The notes beneath the pieces were generated by a model. It had not been told where the DNA came from and searched no databases. It was given only the letters and a program-made list of their open reading frames with translations. Positions 47,692 through 55,552 of a stretch of DNA of 64,000 nt are shown one piece after another. Made by a program: the position numbers and the translations under genes. Origin of the DNA: Paractinoplanes polyasparticus. GTDB taxonomy: Bacteria > Actinomycetota > Actinomycetes > Mycobacteriales > Micromonosporaceae. The first letter of the stretch is position 1, and each line of letters opens with the position of its first letter. The stretch spans positions 124,001 through 188,000 of the forward strand of contig NZ_JAHWFK010000019.1 of NCBI RefSeq assembly GCF_019710575.1. The letters run 5' to 3'.

Positions 47692-48587
47692 CGCGTTCGG
47701 CCGGTCAGGGGAACGGGCAGGCCCTGCTGCACCTCCAGGACGGCTCGTTCCCCCAGCGGCGCGGCGAGCTCGACGGTCGCCGTCCGCGCGGCGCCGATCA
47801 ACGTGCACGTCTCGTTCGCGTCGTGCGGATCCGCCCGGACGATGACCGCGACAGCGTTGACGGATTCGACAGCCTCGGCCACGTAGTCGATCCCGCACGG
47901 CACATCACCGGCCTCGGGCGCTCCGGTGAACCCGACCGTCAGCCGGTTGCCGCCCGCCACCGAAGCCGAATCGATCGCCAGACCGCCGGGCGCGTTGTCG
48001 GGATCCCACGAGGGCGGCGTGACCGTGACCGCGCCGCGCCCCTCCACAGCCACCCGGGTGACGCGCAGTTTCGTCCCCGCCACGCTGAACACCCAGGCCG
48101 GAACCGTGGCCCGGCCCCGTGTCGTGGGAACATCCACAGTGGCCAGAAGCGCCCCGGTCACCTCGAGCGTCTCGCACTCGCCGCAGTCGGGCGTCCCGCC
48201 GGCCACGACGTCGGCCAGCGCCTGCTCGGCGGACACCAGCGGCAGCGCCAGCCGGGATTTGTCCGCCCAGACCACCTCGCCGGTGGCTCGCGGCGCCTCG
48301 GGAAGCTTGCCGTCGGCGACGAACCGGCCGGCCCCGATCGACAGCTTGTAGTCACCGTTCTGCGGCTCGAGGTCACCGATGACTCCGGTGAGCTCGCCCA
48401 CCGGCACAAACTTCGGTCTGCCGCCCGCGGCTGTCACGGCGTCGTCGTACCGCGCCAGCGCAGCCTCCGCCTGTTCCCGCAGCCGATCCCCGCCCCCGCC
48501 GGCATCGCCCCGTCCCCCGTCCGCGGAGCCACAACCGGCCACCAGTACGACAGCCGCCACCCACGCCGCCCGGCGCATCCGTCCCAT
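47688..48587 (-). CDS. Putative lipoprotein of unknown function
   Basis: The 299-residue protein has a lipoprotein signal (MGRMRRAAWVAAVVLVAGCG, lipobox LVAGC) and an extracytoplasmic region with four further cysteines, including the close pair CGEC in PDCGECETLEV. The ATG at 48587 has GGGGGAG about 11 bases upstream. No family recognised. Its stop overlaps that of the sulfite-oxidase-like gene (convergent). Confidence 0.75.
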   Translation of the reverse strand: MGRMRRAAWVAAVVLVAGCGSADGGRGDAGGGGDRLREQAEAALARYDDAVTAAGGRPKFVPVGELTGVIGDLEPQNGDYKLSIGAGRFVADGKLPEAPRATGEVVWADKSRLALPLVSAEQALADVVAGGTPDCGECETLEVTGALLATVDVPTTRGRATVPAWVFSVAGTKLRVTRVAVEGRGAVTVTPPSWDPDNAPGGLAIDSASVAGGNRLTVGFTGAPEAGDVPCGIDYVAEAVESVNAVAVIVRADPHDANETCTLIGAARTATVELAAPLGERAVLEVQQGLPVPLTGRTR

Positions 48588-48707
48588 GTCGCTTTCGACT
48601 CCCCCACGCGCGCCGCGGTTCCACCCGCACGACCCTGGGAGACGAGTGTGCCGGAACAACTACTGGCCGCGCACGAACGGCTGCCGGACGCGCTGAGCCA
48701 CGACCGG

Positions 48708-48745
48708 TTCGCTGTCCCGCGGCGCCGGCGCCGCGGGACAGCGAA
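48708..48745. terminator. Perfect 38-base palindrome after the tauD-like gene
   Basis: The arm TTCGCTGTCCCGCGGCGCC (48708-48726) is followed immediately by its exact complement to 48745, forming a very stable hairpin 6 bases beyond the stop codon of the minus-strand dioxygenase gene. There is no long U-run, but it is the likely end of the sulfonate operon. Confidence 0.75.
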
Positions 48746-48751
48746 TGCCGT

Positions 48752-49594
48752 TCAGATCGCGGGGACGCCGACGGGGACGTCGCCGCGCAAGGTGATGCGG
48801 TGCATGACCCGGCGATCAGTGCCGTAGTCCCGGTTGGCGTAGTGGGCCGTGCTGCGGTTGTCCCACATCGCCACGTCGCCGGGACGCCAGCGGTGGCGGA
48901 CGATGTGCTCCGGCTTGGTCAGGTGGGCGTAGAGCAGGTCCAGGATCGCCCGGCTCTCGAATTCGGACACGCCGACGATGTGCGACGTGAAGCCGGGGTT
49001 CACGAAGATGCCGCGCCGGCCGGTCTCGGGGTGGACGCGGACCACCGGGTGCTCGATCGGTTCGAGCTGGGTGACGACCTCGCCGTCCCACTCGTTGCCA
49101 CGGCCGCCCCGGCGCTGGGCCAGGTAGTAGCCGAACTCCCGGTTTCCGTCGTGCACCGCGACCAACTGGTCGGCCAGGCGCTGCACCGGTTCGGACAGCG
49201 AGTCGTAGGCCAGCTGCGCGTCGGCCCAGTTGGTGTCGCCACCGGTCGGCGGAAGGGTCACCGCGCGCAGGATCGAGCCGAGCGGGGGACGCCGCATGAA
49301 CGTCACATCGGTGTGCCACACGTCGGCGAAGCCGTTGTCGGCGCTGTCGAGCGCGTACACCTCGGGATGCGCGTCGTCCACAGAACCGACCACCGGATGC
49401 GAGGCGGTCAGCTCCCCGATGCGCCGGCCGAGCGCGACCTGCCCGTCGTCATCGAGCGTCTGATCGCGGAAGAACAGCACCTTGCGTTCCACCAGCGCGG
49501 CCCGGATGTCGGCGACATCGGCGTCGGACACCTTGGACAGGTCGATCCCGTGGACGATCGCGCCGAAGTGCGGCGACAACTGATCGAAAATCAT
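48752..49594 (-). CDS. TauD/TfdA-family Fe(II)/2-oxoglutarate dioxygenase
   Basis: The 280-residue protein has the TauD plan: GAIVHGIDLSKVSDADVADI, LFFRDQTLDDDGQVALGRRI, the HxD metal motif in WHTDVTFMRRPPLGSILRAV and the distal part STAHYANRDYGTDRRVMHRI with the third histidine and the 2-oxoglutarate arginine. It probably releases sulfite from taurine or a related sulfonate or sulfate ester. ATG at 49594 follows GGAGG and overlaps the ATPase stop (ATGA). Confidence 0.9.
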   Translation of the reverse strand: MIFDQLSPHFGAIVHGIDLSKVSDADVADIRAALVERKVLFFRDQTLDDDGQVALGRRIGELTASHPVVGSVDDAHPEVYALDSADNGFADVWHTDVTFMRRPPLGSILRAVTLPPTGGDTNWADAQLAYDSLSEPVQRLADQLVAVHDGNREFGYYLAQRRGGRGNEWDGEVVTQLEPIEHPVVRVHPETGRRGIFVNPGFTSHIVGVSEFESRAILDLLYAHLTKPEHIVRHRWRPGDVAMWDNRSTAHYANRDYGTDRRVMHRITLRGDVPVGVPAI

Positions 49595-50496
49595 GCGGAA
49601 ACCTCCGGCGAGTAACGGTCCCGGACGGCGGCGCCGATCTCGGCACGCAGGGCAGCGAACTCCGGCGAGCCGCGCAGTTCGTCCGGGGCGATCCCGGTGC
49701 GCGGCAGGCCGATGGGCAGGTCGAGGGCGATCCGGCCGGGCCGCGGTGTGAGCACCACGACCCGGCTGCCGAGGAAGACCGCCTCGTCCACGCTGTGGGT
49801 GACGAACACGCACGTGCGGTTGGATGCGGCGCTCACCCGGCGCAGGTCCTCCTGGAGGCGCTCGCGGGTGAGGGCATCGAGTGCCGCGAACGGCTCGTCC
49901 AGCAGCAACAGGAGGCCTTTAGTCCGGTCTCGGGTGGCGGGCGGGGTGGTTGGACGGGGGTTGTTGACAGCCAACGCACGCGCGATGGCGACACGTTGCT
50001 GTTGTCCACCGCTGATCTGCCATGTCCGCCGGCGCGCGACGTCGTGCAGACCGACACGTTGGAGCAGTTCGTCCACTCGCTGCGGGGTGGCTGGCAGCCC
50101 CGCGTACTTCAGGGCGAGTGCCACGTTCCCGCCGACGCTGCGCCAGGGGAACAGGCGGGGCTGCTGGAAGACGAGCCCGGCGCCGCGCCCCGGCACAGGC
50201 GGCTCACCTGCCGTCCGTACGGTGCCGAAGGTCGGCTCCTCGAAGCCCGCGATCAGGCGCAGCAGCGTGCTCTTGCCGCATCCGGACGCTCCGACCAGCA
50301 CCAAGAACTCACCCTCGGGCACGGTCAGGTCGATGGGCCCGACCGCGGTGACGTCGCCGTACCGGTGCTCGACGTCCGCCAGCCGAATGGCGGCGCCCCC
50401 GTGCGGGGCCCCGTCGGAGATCCGGGCGGCACCCGACGACCGGCTGTCATCTGATGACCGGGCGGCACCGGAGGACCGGCTGTCACCCGAGGACAC
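49591..50496 (-). CDS. ABC transporter ATP-binding protein, aliphatic sulfonate/taurine type
   Basis: The 301-residue protein has Walker A GASGCGKST (69-77), Q-loop VFQQPRLFPWRSV, signature ISGGQQQRVAIARALA, Walker B LLLLLDEPF and H-loop VFVTHSVDEAVFL. Two oddities: the N-terminus has four hexapeptide repeats of the form SSGAAR/SSDDSR (residues 2-25), and about 17 residues rich in Pro/Thr/Arg (178-194) are inserted between the signature helix and Walker B. GTG at 50496 overlaps the end of the binding-protein gene by 14 bases. Confidence 0.87.
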   Translation of the reverse strand: MSSGDSRSSGAARSSDDSRSSGAARISDGAPHGGAAIRLADVEHRYGDVTAVGPIDLTVPEGEFLVLVGASGCGKSTLLRLIAGFEEPTFGTVRTAGEPPVPGRGAGLVFQQPRLFPWRSVGGNVALALKYAGLPATPQRVDELLQRVGLHDVARRRTWQISGGQQQRVAIARALAVNNPRPTTPPATRDRTKGLLLLLDEPFAALDALTRERLQEDLRRVSAASNRTCVFVTHSVDEAVFLGSRVVVLTPRPGRIALDLPIGLPRTGIAPDELRGSPEFAALRAEIGAAVRDRYSPEVSA

Positions 50497-51529
50497 TGGG
50501 GAGCCCCTTCACGTAGACGGCGCTCTGCACGTCGGCCAGCGCGGGCACGGCGTCGATCTTCTGCTGGTTCTTGAGGAACTCGGCCGCGCTGACCAGGTTG
50601 TCGGCCAGCTTGCCGACCTTGCCCTCGGTGCCCAGCCACTCGTCGGTCGCCAGGTCGGCCGGCTTCAGGAAAACGCCTTGCGACAGCTGTTCCTGCGCTT
50701 CGGCCGGGCTCAGGTTCAGCTCGGCGCCGACCGCCTTGCCCGCGGTAGCCGGGTCGGAGGCAATGATGTCGAGCGCCTGCGCCTCCACCTTGCGCCACGC
50801 GTCCACAGCCTCGGGGTGGGCGTCGATGAAGGCGGTGGACACGACGCCCAGGTCGAGCGTCGGCTTGCCCGCGGTCGCGAGCTCGCGGCTCGAGATGAGA
50901 ACCTTGCCGGTCTTCTTGATCTCGGCGAGGGACGGCAGCCAGGTGTACGCGGCGTCGAGGTCCCCGCGCGTCCAGGCGGCCTGGATGTCCTGCGGCTCGA
51001 GGTCGACGATGCTGACCTCGTTCTCCTTGACGCCGGCCTTGTCGAGCGCGGCGAGCAGGCTGTAGTGCGCGGTCGACGCGAACGGTGTTGCCACCTTCTT
51101 GCCGCGCAGCGAGGCCACGTCGGTCACGCCGCTGCCGTTGCGCGCGACGAGCGCCTCGTTGTCCCCGGCCACGTCCAGGACGAACGCCACCTTGTACGGA
51201 ATGTTGAGCGGCGCCGACAGGCCACGCGCGACCGGGCTGGATCCGATGGCCGCGATGTCCACACTCTTGGCGACGAACGCGGTGTTGATGCTCGCGCCGG
51301 AGTCGAACTTGGTCCACGTGATCTCGTAGTCCGGCAGCGCCTTCTCGAGCAGCCCCTGATTCTTGACGATCAGGTCGCCACTCGGGAACGCCTGGTAGGC
51401 GATGCGGATCGTCTTCTTGCCGGCGTCCGCGCTGACTCCGCCGCTCGCGGCCCCGTTGCCGCAGGCGGCCGTGCCGGCGGCGAGAAACAGTACGGCGAGG
51501 CCGGCAACTCCGGCTCGAAGCTTCTTCAC
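50483..51529 (-). CDS. Aliphatic sulfonate ABC transporter substrate-binding lipoprotein
   Basis: The 348-residue protein starts MKKLRAGVAGLAVLFLAAGT with lipobox AGTAAC, then the SsuA/TauA-like fold (IRIAYQAFPSGDLIVKNQGL, VDIAAIGSSPVARGL, KKVATPFASTAHYSLLAALD). GTG at 51529. It lies between the permease (515 bases upstream, across a repeat array) and the ATPase gene (14-base overlap). Ligand likely taurine or an alkanesulfonate, by fold and context. Confidence 0.88.
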   Translation of the reverse strand: MKKLRAGVAGLAVLFLAAGTAACGNGAASGGVSADAGKKTIRIAYQAFPSGDLIVKNQGLLEKALPDYEITWTKFDSGASINTAFVAKSVDIAAIGSSPVARGLSAPLNIPYKVAFVLDVAGDNEALVARNGSGVTDVASLRGKKVATPFASTAHYSLLAALDKAGVKENEVSIVDLEPQDIQAAWTRGDLDAAYTWLPSLAEIKKTGKVLISSRELATAGKPTLDLGVVSTAFIDAHPEAVDAWRKVEAQALDIIASDPATAGKAVGAELNLSPAEAQEQLSQGVFLKPADLATDEWLGTEGKVGKLADNLVSAAEFLKNQQKIDAVPALADVQSAVYVKGLPSVLG

Positions 51530-51557
51530 GATCGATCGCTCATTTCTGCACTGTCGT

Positions 51558-51979
51558 TGTGGATGACACCGAGCTGTGGACATCACGCCCGGAAAGACGG
51601 CCGTTGTGGACAACAGTTGTTCTGCACGTTTCCTGGCGCTTCGGTGGACGTATTCGCGCGTCTGAACCGAAGCGCCGGCATTCGTGCAAGCTGTGGACAG
51701 CGGCCGGGCAGTCTTGGCCCGAGGTGGATCGACGGCTTGCATCTCGTGCGGGCTCCGGATAGCGGACGGTCTTGGCTTGAGGTGGTTCGACGGGCTCGAT
51801 CTCGTGCGGGCTGTGGACAAGGGACGAGCCGTGGCTTCAGGCGGTCCGACGGCTTGCATCTGATGCGGGCTCAGCTTCAAGGGCTTTCGGGCTTGCATCT
51901 CGTGCCGGCGGTGGACAACAGACGGGCCCTGCCCTTCAGGCGGCTCCGCGGCTGGCAACTCGTGCGGGCTGTGGACAAA
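51558..51979 (+). repeat. Imperfect 60-bp tandem repeat array carrying DnaA-box-like 9-mers
   Basis: Five units (about 51701-51761, 51762-51820, 51821-51880, a shortened 51881-51919, 51920-51979) share a core near GGCTTGCATCTCGTGCGGGC, several followed by TGTGGACAA. TGTGGACAA, the complement of the DnaA box TTGTCCACA, is exact at 51605, 51812 and 51970. It has one mismatch at 51575, 51692 and 51910, and a poorer copy at 51558; all are in one orientation. The array fills the gap between the permease and binding-protein genes. No spacers, so not CRISPR. Confidence 0.75.
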
Positions 51980-51999
51980 CGGTCGTTCGGTCGCCTGTC

Positions 52000-52041
52000 G
52001 GGCGGAGGGCGGAGGTCGGAGGGCGGAGGGCGGAGGGCGGA
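52000..52041 (+). repeat. GGGCGGA heptamer microsatellite
   Basis: Six tandem heptamers, five GGGCGGA and one GGTCGGA, run from 52000 to 52041, ending just before the permease stop codon (52045). On the transcribed minus strand the RNA would be C-rich; the plus DNA strand could form G-quadruplexes. Prone to slippage. Confidence 0.85.
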
Positions 52042-52044
52042 GGG

Positions 52045-52905
52045 TCAGGTTCGGCCGCGCCATGGGATCAGCCTGTTCTCGGCTGTGCGCAGCAGGGCGT
52101 CGATGAGCAGGCCGGAGAGGCCGATGGCGAACAGGCCGAGCACGACCACGTCGGTCTGGGAGTAGCGCTGGGCGTCACGGACCATGCCGCCGATGCCGGG
52201 GACGCCGTTGATGGTCTCGGCGGCCACCACGGAGCTGTACGCGATGCCCACGGCCAGGCGAATGCCGGTGAAGATCTCGGGCAGGGCGTTCGGCAGCGTC
52301 ACGTCGCGGACAACAGCCCAGCGGCCGGCGCCCAGAGCACGGGCGGCCTCGACCAGGCCGGTCGGGGCGCCCTGGACGGCGGCGGCGGTGGCCACGGCGA
52401 CCGGTGGCAGCGCGGCGATCGACAGCAGCCAGAGCTTCGGCGTCTCGTCGATGCCGAACCAGATGATGAACAGGCTGAAGTACGCCAGCGGCGGCAGCGC
52501 CCGCACGAACGTGACCACCGGTTCGGTGACGATCCGCAGCCAGGAAACGACGCCCATCAGCACACCGAGCACCAGGCCCCCGGCCACGCCGATCGCGGAG
52601 CCGATGAGAATGCGGCGCAGGCTCACACCCAGGTGCTCGATGAGCAGGTGGCCGCTGTAACCGCGCACCCCCTCATGGACGGTGGACGTCTCGATCAGCT
52701 GGTGCCAGACGTCACCCGGCGACGGGATGAAGGTCGGATTCTGCGTCGTGCGGGCGGTGATCTCCCACAGTCCGTAGAGGACGACGAGAGCCAGCGCGCG
52801 CAGCAGGAATCGGCGGCGGCGCCCGCCCTGGGGCGCCAGCGGCGAACGCCGGGGCAGCGCGGCTTCGGCCGGCACAACCGGCGGCGCGGACAACGAGGTG
52901 GTCAC
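52045..52905 (-). CDS. Aliphatic sulfonate/taurine ABC transporter permease
   Basis: The 286-residue protein has about six membrane helices and the BPD_transp_1 cytoplasmic EAA loop (EAARALGAGRWAVVRDVTLP) followed by NALPEIFTGIRLAVGIAYSS, as in SsuC/TauC. GTG at 52905 follows AGGAAA. It is the first structural gene of the operon ssuC-ssuA-ssuB-tauD type, but a 515-base repeat region separates it from the binding-protein gene. A short Cys-containing ORF and hairpin precede it. Confidence 0.88.
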   Translation of the reverse strand: MTTSLSAPPVVPAEAALPRRSPLAPQGGRRRRFLLRALALVVLYGLWEITARTTQNPTFIPSPGDVWHQLIETSTVHEGVRGYSGHLLIEHLGVSLRRILIGSAIGVAGGLVLGVLMGVVSWLRIVTEPVVTFVRALPPLAYFSLFIIWFGIDETPKLWLLSIAALPPVAVATAAAVQGAPTGLVEAARALGAGRWAVVRDVTLPNALPEIFTGIRLAVGIAYSSVVAAETINGVPGIGGMVRDAQRYSQTDVVVLGLFAIGLSGLLIDALLRTAENRLIPWRGRT

Positions 52906-52919
52906 ACGCCATTTCCTAC

Positions 52920-52943
52920 CTTGCCTATCGGCTTTTAGGCAAG
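52920..52943 (-). promoter_or_regulatory. Hairpin overlapping the stop of the putative leader ORF, before ssuC-like gene
   Basis: CTTGCCTA and TAGGCAAG pair perfectly around an 8-base loop, 15-23 bases before the permease GTG and next to its AGGAAA ribosome-binding site. The TAG of the small upstream ORF is within the stem. It contains CCTATC, shared with the ssuD operator region. It could act as an attenuation stem or as a protein-binding site. Confidence 0.5.
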
Positions 52944-52996
52944 GGCGCGTCCCGACTACTGGACTTCCCCGCGTCACAACACCAGGAATGCCGCAC
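52925..52996 (-). CDS. Possible 23-residue leader peptide with Trp-Cys-Cys
   Basis: A GTG-initiated frame reads MRHSWCCDAGKSSSRDAPLP and ends KSR, with stop TAG inside the hairpin before the permease gene. Cysteine-codon leader peptides upstream of sulfur-assimilation genes are known in actinobacteria, where ribosome stalling at Cys codons reports cysteine shortage. There is no strong ribosome-binding site, so this is a candidate only. Confidence 0.35.
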   Translation of the reverse strand: MRHSWCCDAGKSSSRDAPLPKSR

Positions 52997-53214
52997 GAAC
53001 GCACCGCCGCTGTGAGCGCCGCAGGGTGACCGGGTCGAAGTGGCGCTCGCGCCGGGAGTCGTATGCGCGAGGGAGTCAGACGGGCACGCGAAACGAACAG
53101 GAAGCGCGGGAACGGGCAAGCGCAAAGCCGCACGCGCGGCCGCGGCGAATGGCCGTGGCCGCGCGACGTCTTGGCGTGGCGGTGGCTTGTGGTTGCCCGT
53201 GGAGCGGGCGGGTG
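52997..53214. other. Upstream region of the sulfonate operon, no gene seen
   Basis: With the leader candidate this completes the 309-base gap between the permease start and the beta-propeller gene stop. Nothing else is supported: no clear -10/-35 pair for the operon was found, and the stretch is G+C-rich with short open frames only. Confidence 0.4.
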
Positions 53215-55176
53215 TCAGCTCACGCGAAGGACGGAAATCGTGTCGTCGTCGCCGTTCGAGACGTAGGCGAAGCGGCCGTCGGGGGACACCGCCATGGTCC
53301 GGGGACTGCGGCCGACCGGGACCGTTGCCGTGGTGCGGCCCGTGCGCGGGTCGATGACTGAGACCGAGTTGCCGGCTTCGTTCACCGCGTAGGCGTGGCC
53401 GCTGTCCGTCGCGAAGGCCGCCGCCTGCGGTTTCTGGCCGACCCGGAACGGGCCGCGGCGCTGGAGCGTTGTCGTGTCGATCAGTTCCACGGCGTTGGCT
53501 CCGAAGCAGGCGACCACGACCGTACGGCCGTCGGGCGACACGGCCAGGCTGTGGGGCGCCGTGCTGACCGGGATCGAGCGCAGCCGCTTGTCGGTGCGGA
53601 CGTCGATCACCGATACCGTGCTCGACTCGTGGTCGGGCGTGAAGGCCCGCCGGCCGTCGGTGTCGAAGGCGACCGCGTGCGGGTTCTCCGGCACGAACAC
53701 CCGGGCGGTGAGCCGCAGAGCGGCGGCCGAGTAGATCTCGACGTTGCGCCCGCCGTGGATCGGCACCCACAGGCGACCGTCGGGGGCGACCGACAAGGCG
53801 TACGGCTGCACGCCGGTCTTCAGATTGCCGACGACCTTCAGCGAGGGAGCGTCGACGACAGCGACGCCGCTGCCGCTGAGGTCGTTCTCGTACATCGAGA
53901 CGAAGACCCGCCGGCCGTCCGGGGCGACCGTGACGAACCGCGGCGTGTTCCGCAAGGTCACCGATCGGACCTTCCGGGAGGCGAGGTCGACCACGGACAG
54001 GATGCGCGAGTTCTGGTTGGCGACATAGACAGTGCGGCTGTCGGGTGACACCGCCACACCCTCCGGCTCGTCACCGACCCGGATCGTCCCTTCGACAGCA
54101 GGCCTGTCCGAACTGGCCGGGCCGGCCGGCGGCGAGGTCGGCGCGGAGGGCGCGACGGAGGAGGCGGACGGGGACGGCCCGGACGATGGCGACGAAGGCA
54201 CGAAGGACGGCGAGGAGGACGTGCCGGTGAACGTCACGGCCGCCGCAATGCCGGTGCCACCGAGCAGAGCGACGGCGGCCGCGCCGGCGATGATCAGACC
54301 CTTCACACGCCGCGCCGGACGAGGCGCCCGAGCCGTGATGGATCGCCATGACCGACCGACTCCGCCGCCCCCTCCGAGACCCCCGGCCGCCGCCGAATCG
54401 GCCCCCTCGCCGGAGCCGAAACGCAGCCGACCGCCGCCCGGCGGATCCGCGCCACCACCCGAACCGCGACCCAGCAGATCGGCGCCACCACCCGAACCGA
54501 AGCCGTGGTGACCACCCGGCAGGTCCGCGCCACCGGCCGAGCTGGGACCCGGGTCGGCGCCCGGCAGACCCGCCGCCGTACCGCTCAAGCCGAAACCCAG
54601 CAGATCGGCGTCACCGCCAGAGTCGGAACCCAGGTGGCCACCCGGCAGATCCGCGCCGGCGGCCGATCCGAAGCCCGATTGACCGAACAGCAGATCGGCC
54701 CCTCCAGCGGAGCTCAAGCCCAGATGCGCACCCGGCACCCCGGCCGAGGCGACGCTCAGGTGGCCGGTGACCGGCAGGTCGGCCGCGCCCGCCGGACCGT
54801 CGAGCGAGATCATGCCGGTCAGCGCCCTCTCCCCCGGTGCCCATTCGATCTGCAACTGATCGCCGGCGAGGCGTGCCCGCAGCCCCGGGCCGGTGACCTT
54901 GAGCCGTGAGCTCAGCGCCGCCGGCGAGCCCAGCACAGCCACGCTCGCGGACAGTCGGGGGGTGCCGGGCGACACGGGTCCGAAGTCGATCCGGGCCGGC
55001 TCCAAGGCGATCGAGGTCGCGGCCAGCGCCTCGGCCGCCGCGGTAGCGACCTCGGTCGTCTGGGAGCCGGCCAGCCGCACGAGGGCGGCGCGGGCCGCTA
55101 CGGCCGCGTCCAGATCGGTGCCGGCGGCCAGTTCGCGCAGCTCGCCGACGGTGGTCGGAAGATTGTCGGAGTTCAT
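53215..55176 (-). CDS. Membrane-anchored YVTN beta-propeller protein
   Basis: The protein of about 653 residues has four parts. A soluble N-terminal part carries a beta-sandwich-like segment (ARIDFGPVSPGTPRLSASVA). A Gly/Ala/Asp low-complexity stretch (about 145-280) repeats GGADLPGGH-like units. A single transmembrane helix follows near 290-315 (GLIIAGAAAVALLGGTGIAA) with a Ser/Pro linker. The rest is a seven-bladed YVTN propeller with repeated motifs such as AVSPDSRTVYVANQNSRILS and AVSPDGRFAYVSNGDDDTIS. The propeller is outside the cell if the helix is N-in. Start could also be ATG 55194. It follows a small gene by 36-54 bases; function unknown. Confidence 0.8.
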   Translation of the reverse strand: MNSDNLPTTVGELRELAAGTDLDAAVAARAALVRLAGSQTTEVATAAAEALAATSIALEPARIDFGPVSPGTPRLSASVAVLGSPAALSSRLKVTGPGLRARLAGDQLQIEWAPGERALTGMISLDGPAGAADLPVTGHLSVASAGVPGAHLGLSSAGGADLLFGQSGFGSAAGADLPGGHLGSDSGGDADLLGFGLSGTAAGLPGADPGPSSAGGADLPGGHHGFGSGGGADLLGRGSGGGADPPGGGRLRFGSGEGADSAAAGGLGGGGGVGRSWRSITARAPRPARRVKGLIIAGAAAVALLGGTGIAAAVTFTGTSSSPSFVPSSPSSGPSPSASSVAPSAPTSPPAGPASSDRPAVEGTIRVGDEPEGVAVSPDSRTVYVANQNSRILSVVDLASRKVRSVTLRNTPRFVTVAPDGRRVFVSMYENDLSGSGVAVVDAPSLKVVGNLKTGVQPYALSVAPDGRLWVPIHGGRNVEIYSAAALRLTARVFVPENPHAVAFDTDGRRAFTPDHESSTVSVIDVRTDKRLRSIPVSTAPHSLAVSPDGRTVVVACFGANAVELIDTTTLQRRGPFRVGQKPQAAAFATDSGHAYAVNEAGNSVSVIDPRTGRTTATVPVGRSPRTMAVSPDGRFAYVSNGDDDTISVLRVS

Positions 55177-55230
55177 GGTGTCACCGCGCCCCATCCTTCG
55201 ATGGGCAGCGGATCGGCAAGCCCGCCCCGG

Positions 55231-55452
55231 TCAGTCGACCGGGTGGGGCCGGAGCTTCAGAACCGGGGCGATGTGCCCCGGGGGAAGCGCCGGAGCCCGC
55301 TCCGCGCCCAGTTCCTGGCGGAGGCGTCTCGCCGTACGCCGCCACTGCAGATCGTCGTCACCGGTCGGGCCCTGGTCGAAGGCCTCGGGTGGCAGCGCGG
55401 CGAGCGCGGCCAGCAGTCGCCCGTCATCCCACATGTGGGGTGGTACGGACAT
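55231..55452 (-). CDS. Small hypothetical protein upstream of the beta-propeller gene
   Basis: The 73-residue protein starts MSVPPHMWDDGRLLAALAAL and continues with LQWRRTARRLRQELGAERAP. GGGAGG lies 6 bases before the ATG at 55452, a strong start. It precedes the propeller gene on the same strand and is divergent from the sigma factor. No family recognised; a partner role for the downstream membrane protein or the sigma factor is possible. Confidence 0.6.
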   Translation of the reverse strand: MSVPPHMWDDGRLLAALAALPPEAFDQGPTGDDDLQWRRTARRLRQELGAERAPALPPGHIAPVLKLRPHPVD

Positions 55453-55552
55453 CGGGACCTCCCGGTTCAAACCCTGCCGTCCACACGTCGCGACCGCCCG
55501 TCCGGTTCGACCAGAAGACGACGAGGAAACACGACGGGGACCGGGCAGACTG

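Noticed and set aside
51677..51979. Repeat array considered as CRISPR
   Set aside because: Units are contiguous 60-bp imperfect copies without unique spacers, and no cas gene is near.
51541..51979. DnaA-box cluster considered as chromosome origin
   Set aside because: No dnaA, dnaN or other origin neighbours, no A/T-rich unwinding region, and all boxes point one way inside a tandem repeat.
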